Source of the DNA: Acidobacteriota bacterium
GTDB lineage: Bacteria; Actinomycetota; Acidimicrobiia; Acidimicrobiales; Microtrichaceae
Direction of reading: 5' to 3'
DNA length: 49,073 nt
Assembly: GCA_003577145.1 (NCBI GenBank)
Contig: QEUP01000030.1
Location: forward strand, 1-49,073
The translations under genes were made by a program, and so were the position numbers. Below the pieces are notes generated by a model. That model did not search any database. It saw only the letters and a program-made list of their open reading frames with translations, and was not told the DNA's origin. Shown piece after piece: positions 1 through 8,064 of this stretch. The first letter of the stretch is position 1; every line of letters begins with the position of its first letter.

Positions 1-2
1 GG

Positions 3-107
3 AACGATCTCGTGCGGGAATCCCAGCTGCCGAATCGGAACGATGTCCCGCTGCCAACCTGCCTGGGCAACGACCGGAACGATGTCCTGTCGGCCAAGAA
101 CTAGGCC
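3..107 (+). other. Relic reading frame with NDV repeats
   Basis: An open frame enters from the left edge and ends at a TAG at 105-107. It contains three spaced NDL/NDV units (NDLV, NDVP, NDVL) that reflect a GGAACGATGTC-like sequence occurring three times. There is no start codon inside the window, so it is either the 3' end of a gene or part of the decayed DNA that continues into the HyuB fragment just downstream. I do not recognise the family. Confidence 0.25.
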
Positions 108-139
108 GCTCAGCGAGCGGAATCCCTCATCACTCGGTA

Positions 140-532
140 GGCAAACCTACGAAGTTCACCAATACGAAGAACACGCCCATCGAGGCGCTCGAGCGGGTGT
201 TCCTGTTGCGGGTGCTGCGGCAGCGGTTGCGGCGTGGGAGTGGTGGCGCCGGCTCGGCGCCGGGCGGCGAGGGGATCGAGCGGGACCTCCAGGTGCTGAC
301 CGACGCGACGGTGTCGCTGATCACGGAGCGGCGCGTGTCGCAGCCGTGGGGGCTCGCCGGCGGAGAGCCTGGCGCTGTGGGGGAGAACTGGCTCCTGCCC
401 GGCGGGGACGAGAGCCGGGCCGAGCGCCTGCCCGACAAGTGCACGATCCAGCTCAAGGCTGGCGACGTCCTGAGAATGCTGACACCGGGCGGCGGCGGCT
501 GGGGGACCCCTCCAAGTGACGACGGCGACTAA
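140..532 (+). pseudogene. Hydantoinase B / oxoprolinase (HyuB) C-terminal fragment, copy 1
   Basis: The frame reads TNTKNTPIEALE at about 163-198, then SGGAG, GIERDLQVL, a VSLITERR segment, GLAGGEPGA and a final TPGGGGWG. These are the ordered C-terminal motifs of the hydantoinase B/N-methylhydantoinase/5-oxoprolinase B subunit. Only about 110-130 residues remain of a family normally over 500 residues long, and no start or N-terminal catalytic part is present. An internal ATG at 197 would give 111 residues, but nothing suggests a functional protein. It is best read as a 5'-truncated remnant. A second, more decayed copy lies at 6013-6228 and a third scrap at 6997-7027, so remnants bracket the toxin-antitoxin and helical-repeat region. 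Confidence 0.7.
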
Positions 533-1188
533 CCGTCAAAGCGTGCGACCCACTGTCGCATCGGGAGGTCGACGTCCCCCGCCTTGGCAGCGGTGAAGAA
601 CTCTCGGACGGCGTCGATCGAACATTCGAGGCGGCGGGCGAACTTCCACTGCGTGTAGCTCTCCTCGTCCGTCACGAACGCGGGCGCGGCGACAAGGTCA
701 TGGCCGCGACGAACGAGAGCATCCACCACCTCGGCGTAGGCCGAGTCCGACAGTTCCCCGCGGGGCCACTCGACACCGCTGCCCATTCCGGCGTCGGACC
801 ACCCCCTCGCAGCCATGTCCATGGCGACAATCCGAGGAGGGACCGGACACCACACGCGGTCGATGGACTTGTGCAGAAGGAAGACATCGGCCCACCGGCC
901 GGATCTCTTGGCCTTCGTGCATCCCGCCCCGGGAAGGAGGAAGAAGTCGAAGTTGTCCTCGAGCGGCAACACGTGCGACTCCCAGTGATCGCGGGCGGCC
1001 TCCCGGTGCCCGGGTTCCCGAGGCGACCTGGTCTGCCCGCACAACTCGCACATCACCGTGGAGAAGTGGCCCTCGACTGCCTCGGGCGCGCCCAGCACCG
1101 CTCCATCGTCCCCGACGCACAGCCAGGCGCCAGGCGATCCGCCGGCGTAGACCCACGCTGGGTCGATGCTCCGAGCCACGTCAGCCAA
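529..1188 (-). CDS. Hypothetical protein with CxxC...H motif
   Basis: 219 residues, starting at a TTG (1188) or an in-frame GTG nine bases later. I do not recognise the family. A CELC motif is followed by GHREAARDHWESH, so a CxxC...H...H arrangement may bind zinc in a small finger. The C-terminal half is mixed helix (YTQWKFARRLE, AVREFFTAAK) and could contact DNA or protein. It runs opposite to the HyuB remnant, whose 3' end it overlaps by four bases, and is divergent from the small gene at 1231. Codon use is as GC-rich as its surroundings. The coding call rests on length and balanced composition; function is unknown. Confidence 0.55.
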   Translation of the reverse strand: MADVARSIDPAWVYAGGSPGAWLCVGDDGAVLGAPEAVEGHFSTVMCELCGQTRSPREPGHREAARDHWESHVLPLEDNFDFFLLPGAGCTKAKRSGRWADVFLLHKSIDRVWCPVPPRIVAMDMAARGWSDAGMGSGVEWPRGELSDSAYAEVVDALVRRGHDLVAAPAFVTDEESYTQWKFARRLECSIDAVREFFTAAKAGDVDLPMRQWVARFDG

Positions 1189-1230
1189 GCCAAGGCCAGT
1201 CCTCGGCCTTGAGGCGCATAGCGTGTTGTC

Positions 1231-1413
1231 GTGCCTGAGAAGCCTCCCCTTCGGGTGATGAGGAGCGGGGAGTTCAATGAGCTGCTCCGCGAGGCTCCAC
1301 CACCCACGGTCGACGACGTGTCGATCACGGCGGATGGCGAGCGCCTCGACACCAAGGAGAAGGTGCTGGCGTTCTGCGAGCGACTGGCGGCTGAACGAGC
1401 GCAGACCAGCTGA
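1231..1413 (+). CDS. Small acidic hypothetical protein
   Basis: A 60-residue frame with a GTG start at 1231. The second half (VDDVSITADGERLDTKEKVLAFCERL) looks like a compact beta-turn-helix module. No Shine-Dalgarno sequence is evident. It sits alone between a divergent hypothetical gene and the convergent RES toxin in a toxin-antitoxin-rich stretch, so an antitoxin-like or orphan role is possible but not shown. I do not recognise the family. Confidence 0.45.
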   Translation: MPEKPPLRVMRSGEFNELLREAPPPTVDDVSITADGERLDTKEKVLAFCERLAAERAQTS

Positions 1414-1424
1414 CCCATGGTCGC

Positions 1425-2057
1425 CTACGGATCGGATCGACGCCTTCTCCGAATCGCGTCGGCGCCCGCACGTGCGAGTGTGCGATAGAGCCTTCGAACG
1501 GCGTCGGGCACGCGCTCGTGTGGACGGATCAGCGGCAAGAGGTCAGCGAGTCGGGGAGGTGGCTGGCGGATCTCAGACCGCTCGGCCTGGACCGATGGCA
1601 AGGCGTGGGTGAAGACGGCCAGGGTCTCGCGACCTGGGAGCGCGGCAGCTGGGGCGAGGATCCCGTGGAAGCCGGCGTCCCTCGCAGCGGCGGCGATGGC
1701 CTGGGTGATCGAGTAGTCGTCTCCGACGAGGTCGGACTCATCGACACCGAGGTGGGCGCGAACGGCTTCGTCGGTCAGGTCGAGGACCTCGAGCACGACG
1801 TACACCCGGCCGACCCGGCGTCGGAGCTCGAACGGGTCGACGCCGTCGTCGATGAAGTGACGGAACAGCTCGGCCCAGGCCGCCTGCTCCTGACTCGACG
1901 CGTACCAGACGCCTGGCTCGCCGGTGCGGTGGTACCGGCCGGGGCCGCGTGCGGGATCCGCGCACGAGGTGAGCGGGTGTCGGGTCGGACCTTGATGCCA
2001 GAAGCGACTGGAGATCTGCCGGCGCGGTGCGGTGGCGACCGCGTCGGCGAGGTTCAC
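1425..2057 (-). CDS. RES-domain toxin (NAD+ phosphorylase/hydrolase family)
   Basis: 210 residues. The N-terminal third has the RES signature: RYHRTGEPGVWYAS followed by EQAAWAELFRHF, supplying the conserved Arg, Tyr and Glu of the NAD-binding pocket. VYVVLEVLDLTD and a C-terminal helical tail follow. Characterised RES toxins (for example MbcT) degrade cellular NAD+ and are held inactive by an Xre/MbcA/ParS-type antitoxin. Here the antitoxin gene lies immediately upstream with an ATGA overlap (2054-2057), the usual translationally coupled order. The family assignment is secure from motifs and context; activity is inferred. Confidence 0.85.
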   Translation of the reverse strand: MNLADAVATAPRRQISSRFWHQGPTRHPLTSCADPARGPGRYHRTGEPGVWYASSQEQAAWAELFRHFIDDGVDPFELRRRVGRVYVVLEVLDLTDEAVRAHLGVDESDLVGDDYSITQAIAAAARDAGFHGILAPAAALPGRETLAVFTHALPSVQAERSEIRQPPPRLADLLPLIRPHERVPDAVRRLYRTLARAGADAIRRRRRSDP

Positions 2058-2401
2058 ACGTAGGCGCCGTCGATGAAGGCCTCAGCCGCCTCGCGAACGG
2101 TGTCGTACCGACCCTCGGCGAGGAGATCGACCGGTCGTTGGCTCTCGAGGAGCCGGTTCTTCGCGTGGAGCCACTGGCCGACTCCACGGGGCGTCAGCGA
2201 GTCGGACAGCAAGATGACCAGGTCGCGGAGCTGGGCGAGCCGGTCGTAGCGATCGGGACGGATGTCGCTTGTCCGCCATCCCCTCACCGCACGATCGGAG
2301 ACGTGGGTGACCGCAGCGACGTCCCCCTGGGTCACGCCGAAGGGCTTGAGCGCGTCGACGATCTCGCTGGCTTCAACTGCTCGGTCGAGGGTGGGGGCCA
2401 T
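2054..2401 (-). CDS. Xre/MbcA/ParS-type antitoxin
   Basis: 115 residues. An N-terminal helix-turn-helix (about residues 20-50: GVTQGDVAAVTHVSDRAVRGW) is followed by the toxin-binding domain typical of RES partners (LVILLSDSLTPRGVGQWLHAKNRLL and DLLAEGRYDTVREAAEAFIDG), formerly DUF2384. Such proteins neutralise the RES toxin by blocking its active site and repress their own operon. The ATG at 2401 has a purine-rich AGAGGAAG about 4 bases upstream. The leader carries a 12-bp tandem repeat and, further upstream, candidate operator palindromes. Confidence 0.85.
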   Translation of the reverse strand: MAPTLDRAVEASEIVDALKPFGVTQGDVAAVTHVSDRAVRGWRTSDIRPDRYDRLAQLRDLVILLSDSLTPRGVGQWLHAKNRLLESQRPVDLLAEGRYDTVREAAEAFIDGAYV

Positions 2402-2418
2402 AGCGCTTCCTCTTTTAC

Positions 2419-2502
2419 TTCCGCCTCAGCTTCCGCCTCAGCTTCCGCCTCAGCTTCCGCCTCAGCTTCCGCCTCAGCTTCCGCCTCAGCTTCCGCCTCA
2501 GC
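2419..2502. repeat. Seven perfect 12-bp tandem repeats in the res-xre leader
   Basis: The unit TTCCGCCTCAGC (plus strand) occurs seven times without a mismatch, followed by a degenerate part-copy. The array ends 18 bp upstream of the antitoxin start, so on the minus strand it lies in the presumed 5' untranslated leader of the toxin-antitoxin operon. A 12-bp unit keeps frame and helical phase nearly constant, and copy number could vary by slippage. Confidence 0.9.
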
Positions 2503-2536
2503 GTACGCCTGGTCGCCGGCTGGCACAACCATGCTG

Positions 2537-2590
2537 GGAACTCAATGGAAACTCGAGTTCCAGCGGACCGACCCGGCCACAACTCAAGTT
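2537..2590. promoter_or_regulatory. Candidate Xre operator palindromes
   Basis: AACTCGAGTT (2550-2559, perfect palindrome) and AACTCAAGTT (2581-2590, one base off) start 31 bp apart, about three helical turns. A half-site, GGAACTC, lies at 2537-2543 and is mirrored by GAGTTCC at 2555-2561. They sit upstream of the repeat array and the res-xre operon, where an autorepressing Xre-type antitoxin would bind. This is a sequence-based inference. Confidence 0.45.
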
Positions 2591-2607
2591 CGGGGTCGGC
2601 CATGCGG

Positions 2608-5600
2608 CTACTCGACAGCTGCCCAGGCCCGCTTGGCGAGGATGGCGACGTCCTCGACCGGGTGGGATCGGAGCGTGCGGAGCCGGGCCCGCCAGGGTTC
2701 GGGCCAGTCGAATCGGCTTCCGGCCGAGCGCACCAGTTGCAGGGCGAGTGCGCCCGATCCCGATGAGCGGAATCCGGTCAGATGGTCGGCGGCCTCCTCG
2801 AGGGTGAGGAGCCCCCAGGCGGCCTGGTCTCGGCCGAGGGCGTGCGCGAGGGCACTCATCGTTCCCTCGGTGAGCAGTGGGCGGTCATCGAGCCGGACCG
2901 CGAGCGCAGCGACCGTTGGTGTCGGCGCGGTCCAGTCCATCGCCGCGAGGCGGATCACGAACTCGTCTGGCGTGAACTCGGCTCGATCGCCAAGCAGATC
3001 GGCGATGTGGAGCAGCTCCGCCCGATGGTGCGCCCGCGCGTATCTGGGCAGTTCGGCTGCGGCGTGGAGCACTGCGACGAGCCGCTGGGCAGACGGCCGG
3101 TCTCGATCGGGGCCAGCGTTCAGATCGAGGGCGTCGTCTCGATGGGCGAGGGTCTGGACCAGGTCCGATGCCTCGGTCCATCCGACTCTGTCCTGGAGCA
3201 TGGTGGTCAGGGCACCGAGCGCGGCACGCCACTCCGGTCCCGTATCGAGGTCGTCGATCTCGGTACACGCGACCTGTGGGGCGCGGTCGGCCCAGCGGGC
3301 CCAACCGGCCAGGGAGGCGAGGGCCTCGGCTCGGACCCGCTGGGTGTCGGACTGGCACATTTCGAGGACAAGCTCCGCGAATCGCGGACGGTGGCGAGGC
3401 GCGAGCTGGTCTGGAGCCGTTTCGAGGAGGGACCGCGCTTCGTCCTCCGACCTTCCCGGGAACGTCGCAAGGACTCGCCATGCTCGGTCGTCATCGAGGA
3501 AGCCACGAAGCGACCGGCCGATCGCTACCCGAAGGTCGCGATGGACGTGGTCGTCAGCGACGACGGCGAGAAGGAGGTCAAGCGCTCCGAGGGGTCGGTG
3601 GTCACCGAGGAGGCGAGCAGCCTCCTTCTTGGAGGTGACCTTGGCCGTTTCGCTCCGAAGAACGGATTCGAGTGGTTGACGGCGCTCGGCGCGGGGGACG
3701 AAGCGTGCGCACCGGGTTGCTGCATAGACGGCGACGCGGGCCCGATCGGTCCCGGCGTGGGCGAGGAGCTGCTTGAGAGCCCGTCCGGGTTCGTCCGTCC
3801 ACGCCAGACCTCCGGGGCCGCTTCCTGGATCGGCACCTGTTGGCTGGCGAGGTAGGGCTCGAGCGCCGCTGCCCCGATTTCGGGTAGCCGGGCGAGGGTG
3901 CGGACGGCGGCCGTGCGGGACCATTCGGCGGTTCCCGGTGTGGCGATGAGCGCGTCGAGTGCGCCTCGGTACGCCTCGCATTGCCGAGCAAGCCACCGGT
4001 TGAAGCCGCTGTGGATGATGGGGACGAAGCGAACGTCGCCCTTGAGGAATCGCCCCTTCAGCGGTCGGGACCGGAGCAGAACGTCGAGCAGGTCCTGGCG
4101 TGACCGAACGACTGCCGTGAGGACGGTGGGCACGGCGAGGGTCGACTCGTCTGCCGCCAAGACCTGAGCGACACGTGCCGATCGCGTGTGAGGGTCATCC
4201 AACCAATGGGACAGCGCGGTCCGCACCACCGAGTCACTCGCGGCCGTCGTGGCGGCTTCGAGCAGCCGCTGGAGTCCGTCTTGGCGCCACGCCCGCTTCC
4301 CCAACGACTGTGTGAGGGAGAAGGTCAGCTGGTAGCGATCGAGCCTCGCCGCCTCTTCGGGCCGCGGCATCAGTGCCGCTACCAACGAGGTCTCAGCGCC
4401 GCGGGGAAGCACTCGATCCAGTCGAGGGAACGAGATGGAGCCGGTCGGCGCGGCAAGTTGGCTGAGAAGCGCTATGGCGAAATGAAGCCGCTGCGATGCC
4501 GGGTCGCCCGCCGAGTCGGCGAGCAGCTTGAAGGCAGGTCCGTTGAGCTGATGAAGGGTTGCCGGCGACGTGTCGCGGGCCTCCTTCACCGCTTGCGCGA
4601 GCTGCTGGAGTGGGTCGAGAGCGTCGTCCCCGAACAGAGATGCGGGGGAAGCAGCGAGCGCCTGGATCGCCGAGAGACCAACTGGGCCCTGCTCGTTCTG
4701 GAGTCGATCGCACAGCGCGAGCGCTTCGCGCATCACGTCAGGCGACCGGTCACGCCGGGCACAGGCGATCAGCAGGTTGTATCCGATCGCCCGTTCTTCG
4801 GCCTTCGTTCGCCGGGCGTGGGAAGCCAGATGCTCTCGCGCCTCTGCGAACGGCAGGAAGGCGGTGTACTGCAGGGTGAAGGTGTCGGACTCGCGAATCG
4901 AGCGCAGCTCGAGGATCCGTCGGGCTTCAGCATGGCGGAGCTCATGGGGGAGGACGTCGAGGAAGCCTGGTGCCCAGACGCGAGTGGAGGTGTCGAGGTC
5001 TTCGAGTGCGCGAGTGAACACTTCAGTTCGTCGGCTCGGCGCCAGAGAGCCGATCCACCCGAAGAAGAGGCTTTCCTGCTCGCGCAGCGCCCGGGCGACC
5101 GCGACCTGATCGTCAGGCTCGAACCGATCAGCATTCCGGGACAGGACGGTTGGCAGTCGCCACCGCATGGCCTCCCCGAACTCGTCCTTCACGAGAAGTC
5201 GAGCGATCCGAGACGCGTCGAAGCGGATCATCGAGCCGAGAACAGGGCTCAAACCGTGTGGGACGACCCACGACGGGCCCATTTCCTCGACGAGTCGAAG
5301 GAGTCGGTCGGGCTCTGCTAAGGCGAGCCCGGAAACAGCGGCATCCATGCGCGTCCACAGCAGGTCGCGTTGACGCCGAGGAAGCCCTTCGAGCTCTACC
5401 TCCATGAAGTCGAGGAGGACTGCTGGATGGCGCCGGGCGAATGTCCGGAGGTTCGGGATGGTGTACAGCAGCTCGGGAAGCAGTCGGCGGGCCGTTTCCG
5501 GTGTGCAGGTCGCGAGGAGTACGCCTGCCTCCCGGTCACCGAACTCGTCGCGGGTGGTTTCGACTATCGCCTCGGCGACAGAGGTCAGCCCGCGCCGGTT

Positions 5601-5998
5601 GACGAACCGTCGGATGCTGCGGCGATCCTCGGCGCTGCCGTTCCGCATCGTGTCGAGCATGGCCTCGGTGGGGAGGCGCTCAGGATCGAGGTTGGCGAGG
5701 GCGAGCGACCGGATCGTCGGCGAATCGTGGCCGAGGGCGGCAGCGAGTCGCCGGTCATCGCCACGGCAGCGGCGGCGATCAGCGCCAGCTGGTGGTGGTA
5801 GTCGCTCTGGGTGGCCAGGTCGTCGAGCAGCGGTGGCAGCGCCGGGTCACCCGCGTTGTCTCGCCCCAGAAGCGCCACCGTCCGCACCCGATCGGTGTGG
5901 TACGTCCGGTCGAGTTGGTCGAGAAGCCGCCGAAGGCGTGGCGCTCCGGGTCCCTGCTGCACGATCACCGTCGTGCGGCGATGATCGGCGTGCAGCAT
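2608..5998 (-). pseudogene. Long helical-repeat (HEAT-like) protein, split by two frameshifts
   Basis: Three consecutive minus-strand frames join into about 1130 residues of alpha-helical repeats with no recognisable enzyme domain. Frame 1 starts at 5998 and runs through LALIAAAAVAMTGD. The pattern then continues in frame 2 (RRLAAALGHDSPTIRSLALANL), with the switch near 5735-5750. Frame 2 runs to LASQQVPIQEAAPEV, and the sense then moves to frame 3 (LAWTDEPGRALKQLLAH) near 3805-3815, ending at 2608. Repeat periodicity is kept across both junctions, so the breaks are recent mutations or assembly indels. The start is uncertain: there is no clear ribosome site, and a HyuB remnant begins within 15 bases upstream. 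Function is unknown. Confidence 0.6.
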
Positions 5999-6012
5999 TC
6001 ACACGTGCGCCC

Positions 6013-6228
6013 GGGTGGTGAGGGATCGAGCGGGACCTGCGGGTGCTCGAGGATGCGACCGTGTCGCTGATCACCGAGCGGCGCGTTTCGCGGCCCTGAG
6101 GCCTCGCCGGCGGCGAGCCGGGGGCGGTGGGGGAGAACTGGCTGTTGCCCGGTGGGGACGAGGATCGCGCAGAGCGCCTGCCAGAAAAGTGCACGATCCA
6201 GGTCAAAGCCGGTGACGTCTTCCGGAGA
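6013..6228 (+). pseudogene. HyuB C-terminal fragment, copy 2 (nonsense and frameshift)
   Basis: This is a diverged repeat of the remnant at 140-532, with GIERDLRVL, VSLITERRVS, GLAGGEPGAVGENW, LPGGDE, CTIQVKAGDV. An in-frame TGA at 6097-6099 breaks it after RRVSRP, and one G is missing near 6020 compared with copy 1. The final GGGGWG motif is lost. It abuts the start of the helical-repeat gene, suggesting rearrangement at this point. It is not expected to make a protein. Confidence 0.65.
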
Positions 6229-6277
6229 GTACGCCGCTGCCGGACACCCCACACACGGGAAGGTGAAAACGTGTGAA

Positions 6278-6295
6278 CGTACTATCATACGACCA
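6278..6295 (+). promoter_or_regulatory. Leaderless promoter and operator of the vapBC-type pair
   Basis: CGTACTATCATACG (6278-6291) is an imperfect 14-bp palindrome that contains a TATCAT -10-like hexamer (6283-6288). The antitoxin ATG begins six bases later, so transcription would start at or next to the ATG. A ribbon-helix-helix antitoxin binding this palindrome would block the promoter. Inferred from sequence only. Confidence 0.4.
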
Positions 6296-6561
6296 TGCCG
6301 AAGGAGAAGGTGACGCTCACACTCGACACCGAGCAACTCGAGGAGCTCCGCTCGCTCATCGATGCGCGGAGTCTGTCGTCGACGGTCGACCAAGCGGTGG
6401 GTGCCTATCTGTCCCGGCTCCGGCACCTCCGAGCTGTCGACGGGTGGCTCGCCGAGCTCGAGGCCGAGCATGGCCCGGTCGACCCGGAGACGCTCGAGTG
6501 GGCCGCGCGCATCGTGGACGACTGGGCATCCACCGGTGACCGACCGGCGAAGGCCGGTTGA
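6295..6561 (+). CDS. VapB-like ribbon-helix-helix antitoxin
   Basis: 88 residues. The N-terminus (KVTLTLDTEQLEELRSLIDA) is a ribbon-helix-helix DNA-binding start: one beta strand then a helix. A second helix (SLSSTVDQAVGAYLSRLR) and an acidic tail that would wrap the toxin follow. The stop codon directly abuts the GTG of the PIN toxin gene. The ATG has no Shine-Dalgarno but has a TATCAT box six bases upstream, so the mRNA is probably leaderless. CcdA/ParD-like labels would also fit; the antitoxin role comes from context. Confidence 0.75.
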   Translation: MPKEKVTLTLDTEQLEELRSLIDARSLSSTVDQAVGAYLSRLRHLRAVDGWLAELEAEHGPVDPETLEWAARIVDDWASTGDRPAKAG

Positions 6562-6969
6562 GTGCTCCTGCTCGACAGCGAGGCCATCTCGTCGGTTGCC
6601 CACGGGCCGGACCTCCGCCGGGATCGGGTCCGAGCACTCGTGATGGAGATGCGCTCGCGGGACCTGCCGGTCGCAACGGTCGCGGCTGTCCTCGCCGAGG
6701 TGGTCCGCGGTCGACCGGCTGATGCCGGCGTGTTCGCCGGCATGCGACGTGAGCGGGTCGAGGTCCACCCTGTCGACACTCGGACGGGCGTGCGAGCCGG
6801 CCAGCTGCTCGGAACGGCCGGGGCCGGGTCGGAGATGGCGATCGATGCCTTCCTCGTGGCCGACGCGGACCTGCGCGGAGGGGCGGTCATTGCCACATGC
6901 GACACCGGCGACCTGAGACGCCTTGCATCCGTGGCACAGCGCGTTCGAATCGCCGATCTCGATGGGTGA
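6562..6969 (+). CDS. VapC-like PIN-domain toxin
   Basis: 135 residues with the PIN nuclease acidic set: D5 (LLLDSEAIS), E46 (VLAEVV), D95 (MAIDAFLVA) and D114/D117 (TCDTGDL). PIN toxins of the VapC family are Mg2+-dependent RNases that cleave tRNA or rRNA and are inhibited by the cognate antitoxin. The GTG start directly follows the antitoxin TGA, so translation is coupled. Length is normal and all acidic positions are present. Confidence 0.8.
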   Translation: MLLLDSEAISSVAHGPDLRRDRVRALVMEMRSRDLPVATVAAVLAEVVRGRPADAGVFAGMRRERVEVHPVDTRTGVRAGQLLGTAGAGSEMAIDAFLVADADLRGGAVIATCDTGDLRRLASVAQRVRIADLDG

Positions 6970-6996
6970 CCGGAGTGCAAGAGGCTCGGCGGTGTG

Positions 6997-7027
6997 ACCA
7001 ACACGAAGAACACGCGCCCATGGAGGT
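6997..7027 (+). pseudogene. HyuB scrap, copy 3
   Basis: ACCAACACGAAGAACACG encodes TNTKNT and matches the start of the homologous segment in copy 1 (163-180, ACCAATACGAAGAACACG). Reading fails within a few codons at a TGA. It lies just after the PIN toxin, so the VapBC-like pair is bracketed by HyuB scraps. Confidence 0.4.
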
Positions 7028-7094
7028 GATCGGCCAGGACCAGCCGCCGTAGGAGCGATGCCACCGTCGCCCGGTCATGGCCGCAAGGTGCCCA

Positions 7095-7136
7095 TTGACC
7101 CATAACACGGTTTTCCTATAGGATAACCGTGTTATG
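7095..7136 (+). promoter_or_regulatory. Promoter and 36-bp palindromic operator covering the TauE start codon
   Basis: TTGACC (7095-7100), an 18-bp spacer and TAGGAT (7119-7124) form a good sigma-70-type promoter. Positions 7101-7136 form a palindrome of two 18-bp halves with one mismatched pair. It begins with CATAACACGG, has TCCTATAGGA at its centre and ends with CCGTGTTATG, the last three bases being the start codon of the exporter. The spacer, -10 box, transcription start and start codon are thus all inside one operator. The Rrf2 regulator encoded convergently at 8065-8520 is the obvious candidate ligand; that pairing is inference. Confidence 0.8.
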
Positions 7137-8045
7137 GCGGAACTCATCCTCGTCGGCTTGGCCGGCTTCGTGGCGGCGATGGTCGACGGTGCCCTGGGGA
7201 TGGGGTTCGGGCCTACCTCCTCGACGATCCTGTTGAGCACCGGGCTGCCTCCCGCGGCGGTCTCCACGACCGTGAACCTGGCAAAGGTCGTCTCGGGGCT
7301 GGCATCGGGGGTGTCGCACTGGCAGTTCCGCAACATCGACCACGGGCTGGTCCTGCGCCTCGCCGTTCCCGGCGCGCTGGGCGCGCTGATCGGCGTGACG
7401 GTGCTCGCCAACGTCGACGCCGCAACGCTGCGGCCGGTGCTGGCGGTGTTGTTGTTGCTGGTGGGGCTGCGCATGCTCCTGCGCTTCAGCAACCCCCTCC
7501 CGTCCAGACCACCAGACGCCGATGAAGTGACAGCAGACGATCCCGCCGGCGCCTTCGACTTCGACGACCGCGGTGTCACGGTGGCCGCCACCGCAGGCGG
7601 TGTCACCAACGGCCTGATCGGGGCCTGGGGACCCGTCGTGACGCCGTTCCTGTTGCACCGGGGCCTGGCGCCGCGATACGCGATTGGCTCGGTCAACACC
7701 GCGGAGGTGGCCGTGGCGACCGTCGCCGCGGGGTCGCTCATGGCTTCGGTCGGCCGAGGCGGGATCGAGATGGGGGTCGTGCTCGCCATGATGATCGGGG
7801 GCGTCGCTGCTGCGCCGCTGGCGGCTTGGATGATCCGCCACGTCCCGGCGCGGGCCATGGGCCTGGCGGTCGCCGCCCTGCTGCTGGTCACCAACGCACG
7901 CGAGATCATGGGCTGGACCGGCCTCGGGGCGAGCCGCTGGGTGTTCTACTCGCTCATCCCGTTGCTGGTGGCCGCGGCCGCGCTCGCACCGCGGTTCCGC
8001 AACGTCTCCGACGCGCTCGGTGCATCTGAGCCCTCAGTGGGGTGA
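7134..8045 (+). CDS. TauE/SafE-family anion (sulfite/organosulfonate) exporter
   Basis: 303 residues, about eight hydrophobic segments. The N-terminal half begins LVGLAGFVAAMVDGALGMGFG, the TauE/SafE repeat with its glycine-rich re-entrant motif. The second half repeats the fold (VAATAGGVTNGLIGAWGP). A short charged cytoplasmic loop (about 125-145) separates them. Family members export sulfite, sulfoacetate or related small anions across the inner membrane. The ATG at 7134 is the last part of the palindromic operator, so the gene is probably leaderless and tightly repressed. It runs convergent to the Rrf2 regulator gene. Confidence 0.85.
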   Translation: MAELILVGLAGFVAAMVDGALGMGFGPTSSTILLSTGLPPAAVSTTVNLAKVVSGLASGVSHWQFRNIDHGLVLRLAVPGALGALIGVTVLANVDAATLRPVLAVLLLLVGLRMLLRFSNPLPSRPPDADEVTADDPAGAFDFDDRGVTVAATAGGVTNGLIGAWGPVVTPFLLHRGLAPRYAIGSVNTAEVAVATVAAGSLMASVGRGGIEMGVVLAMMIGGVAAAPLAAWMIRHVPARAMGLAVAALLLVTNAREIMGWTGLGASRWVFYSLIPLLVAAAALAPRFRNVSDALGASEPSVG

Positions 8046-8064
8046 CGGCCGGTTGGGGTGACGC

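Noticed and set aside
2419-2502. CRISPR-like array
   Set aside because: Units are contiguous 12-mers with no spacers and no cas genes nearby.
2332-2532. Minus-strand frame with a Glu-Ala repeat
   Set aside because: It only translates the 12-bp repeat and overlaps the antitoxin start region; no ribosome site or further domain.
6097-6099. Second selenocysteine UGA in the HyuB fragment
   Set aside because: The codon replaces no cysteine in HyuB, the fragment also has a frameshift, and it lacks most of the gene.
5965-6768. Minus-strand frame across the HyuB remnant and VapBC-like genes
   Set aside because: It is antisense to clear VapB/VapC coding and has shadow composition.
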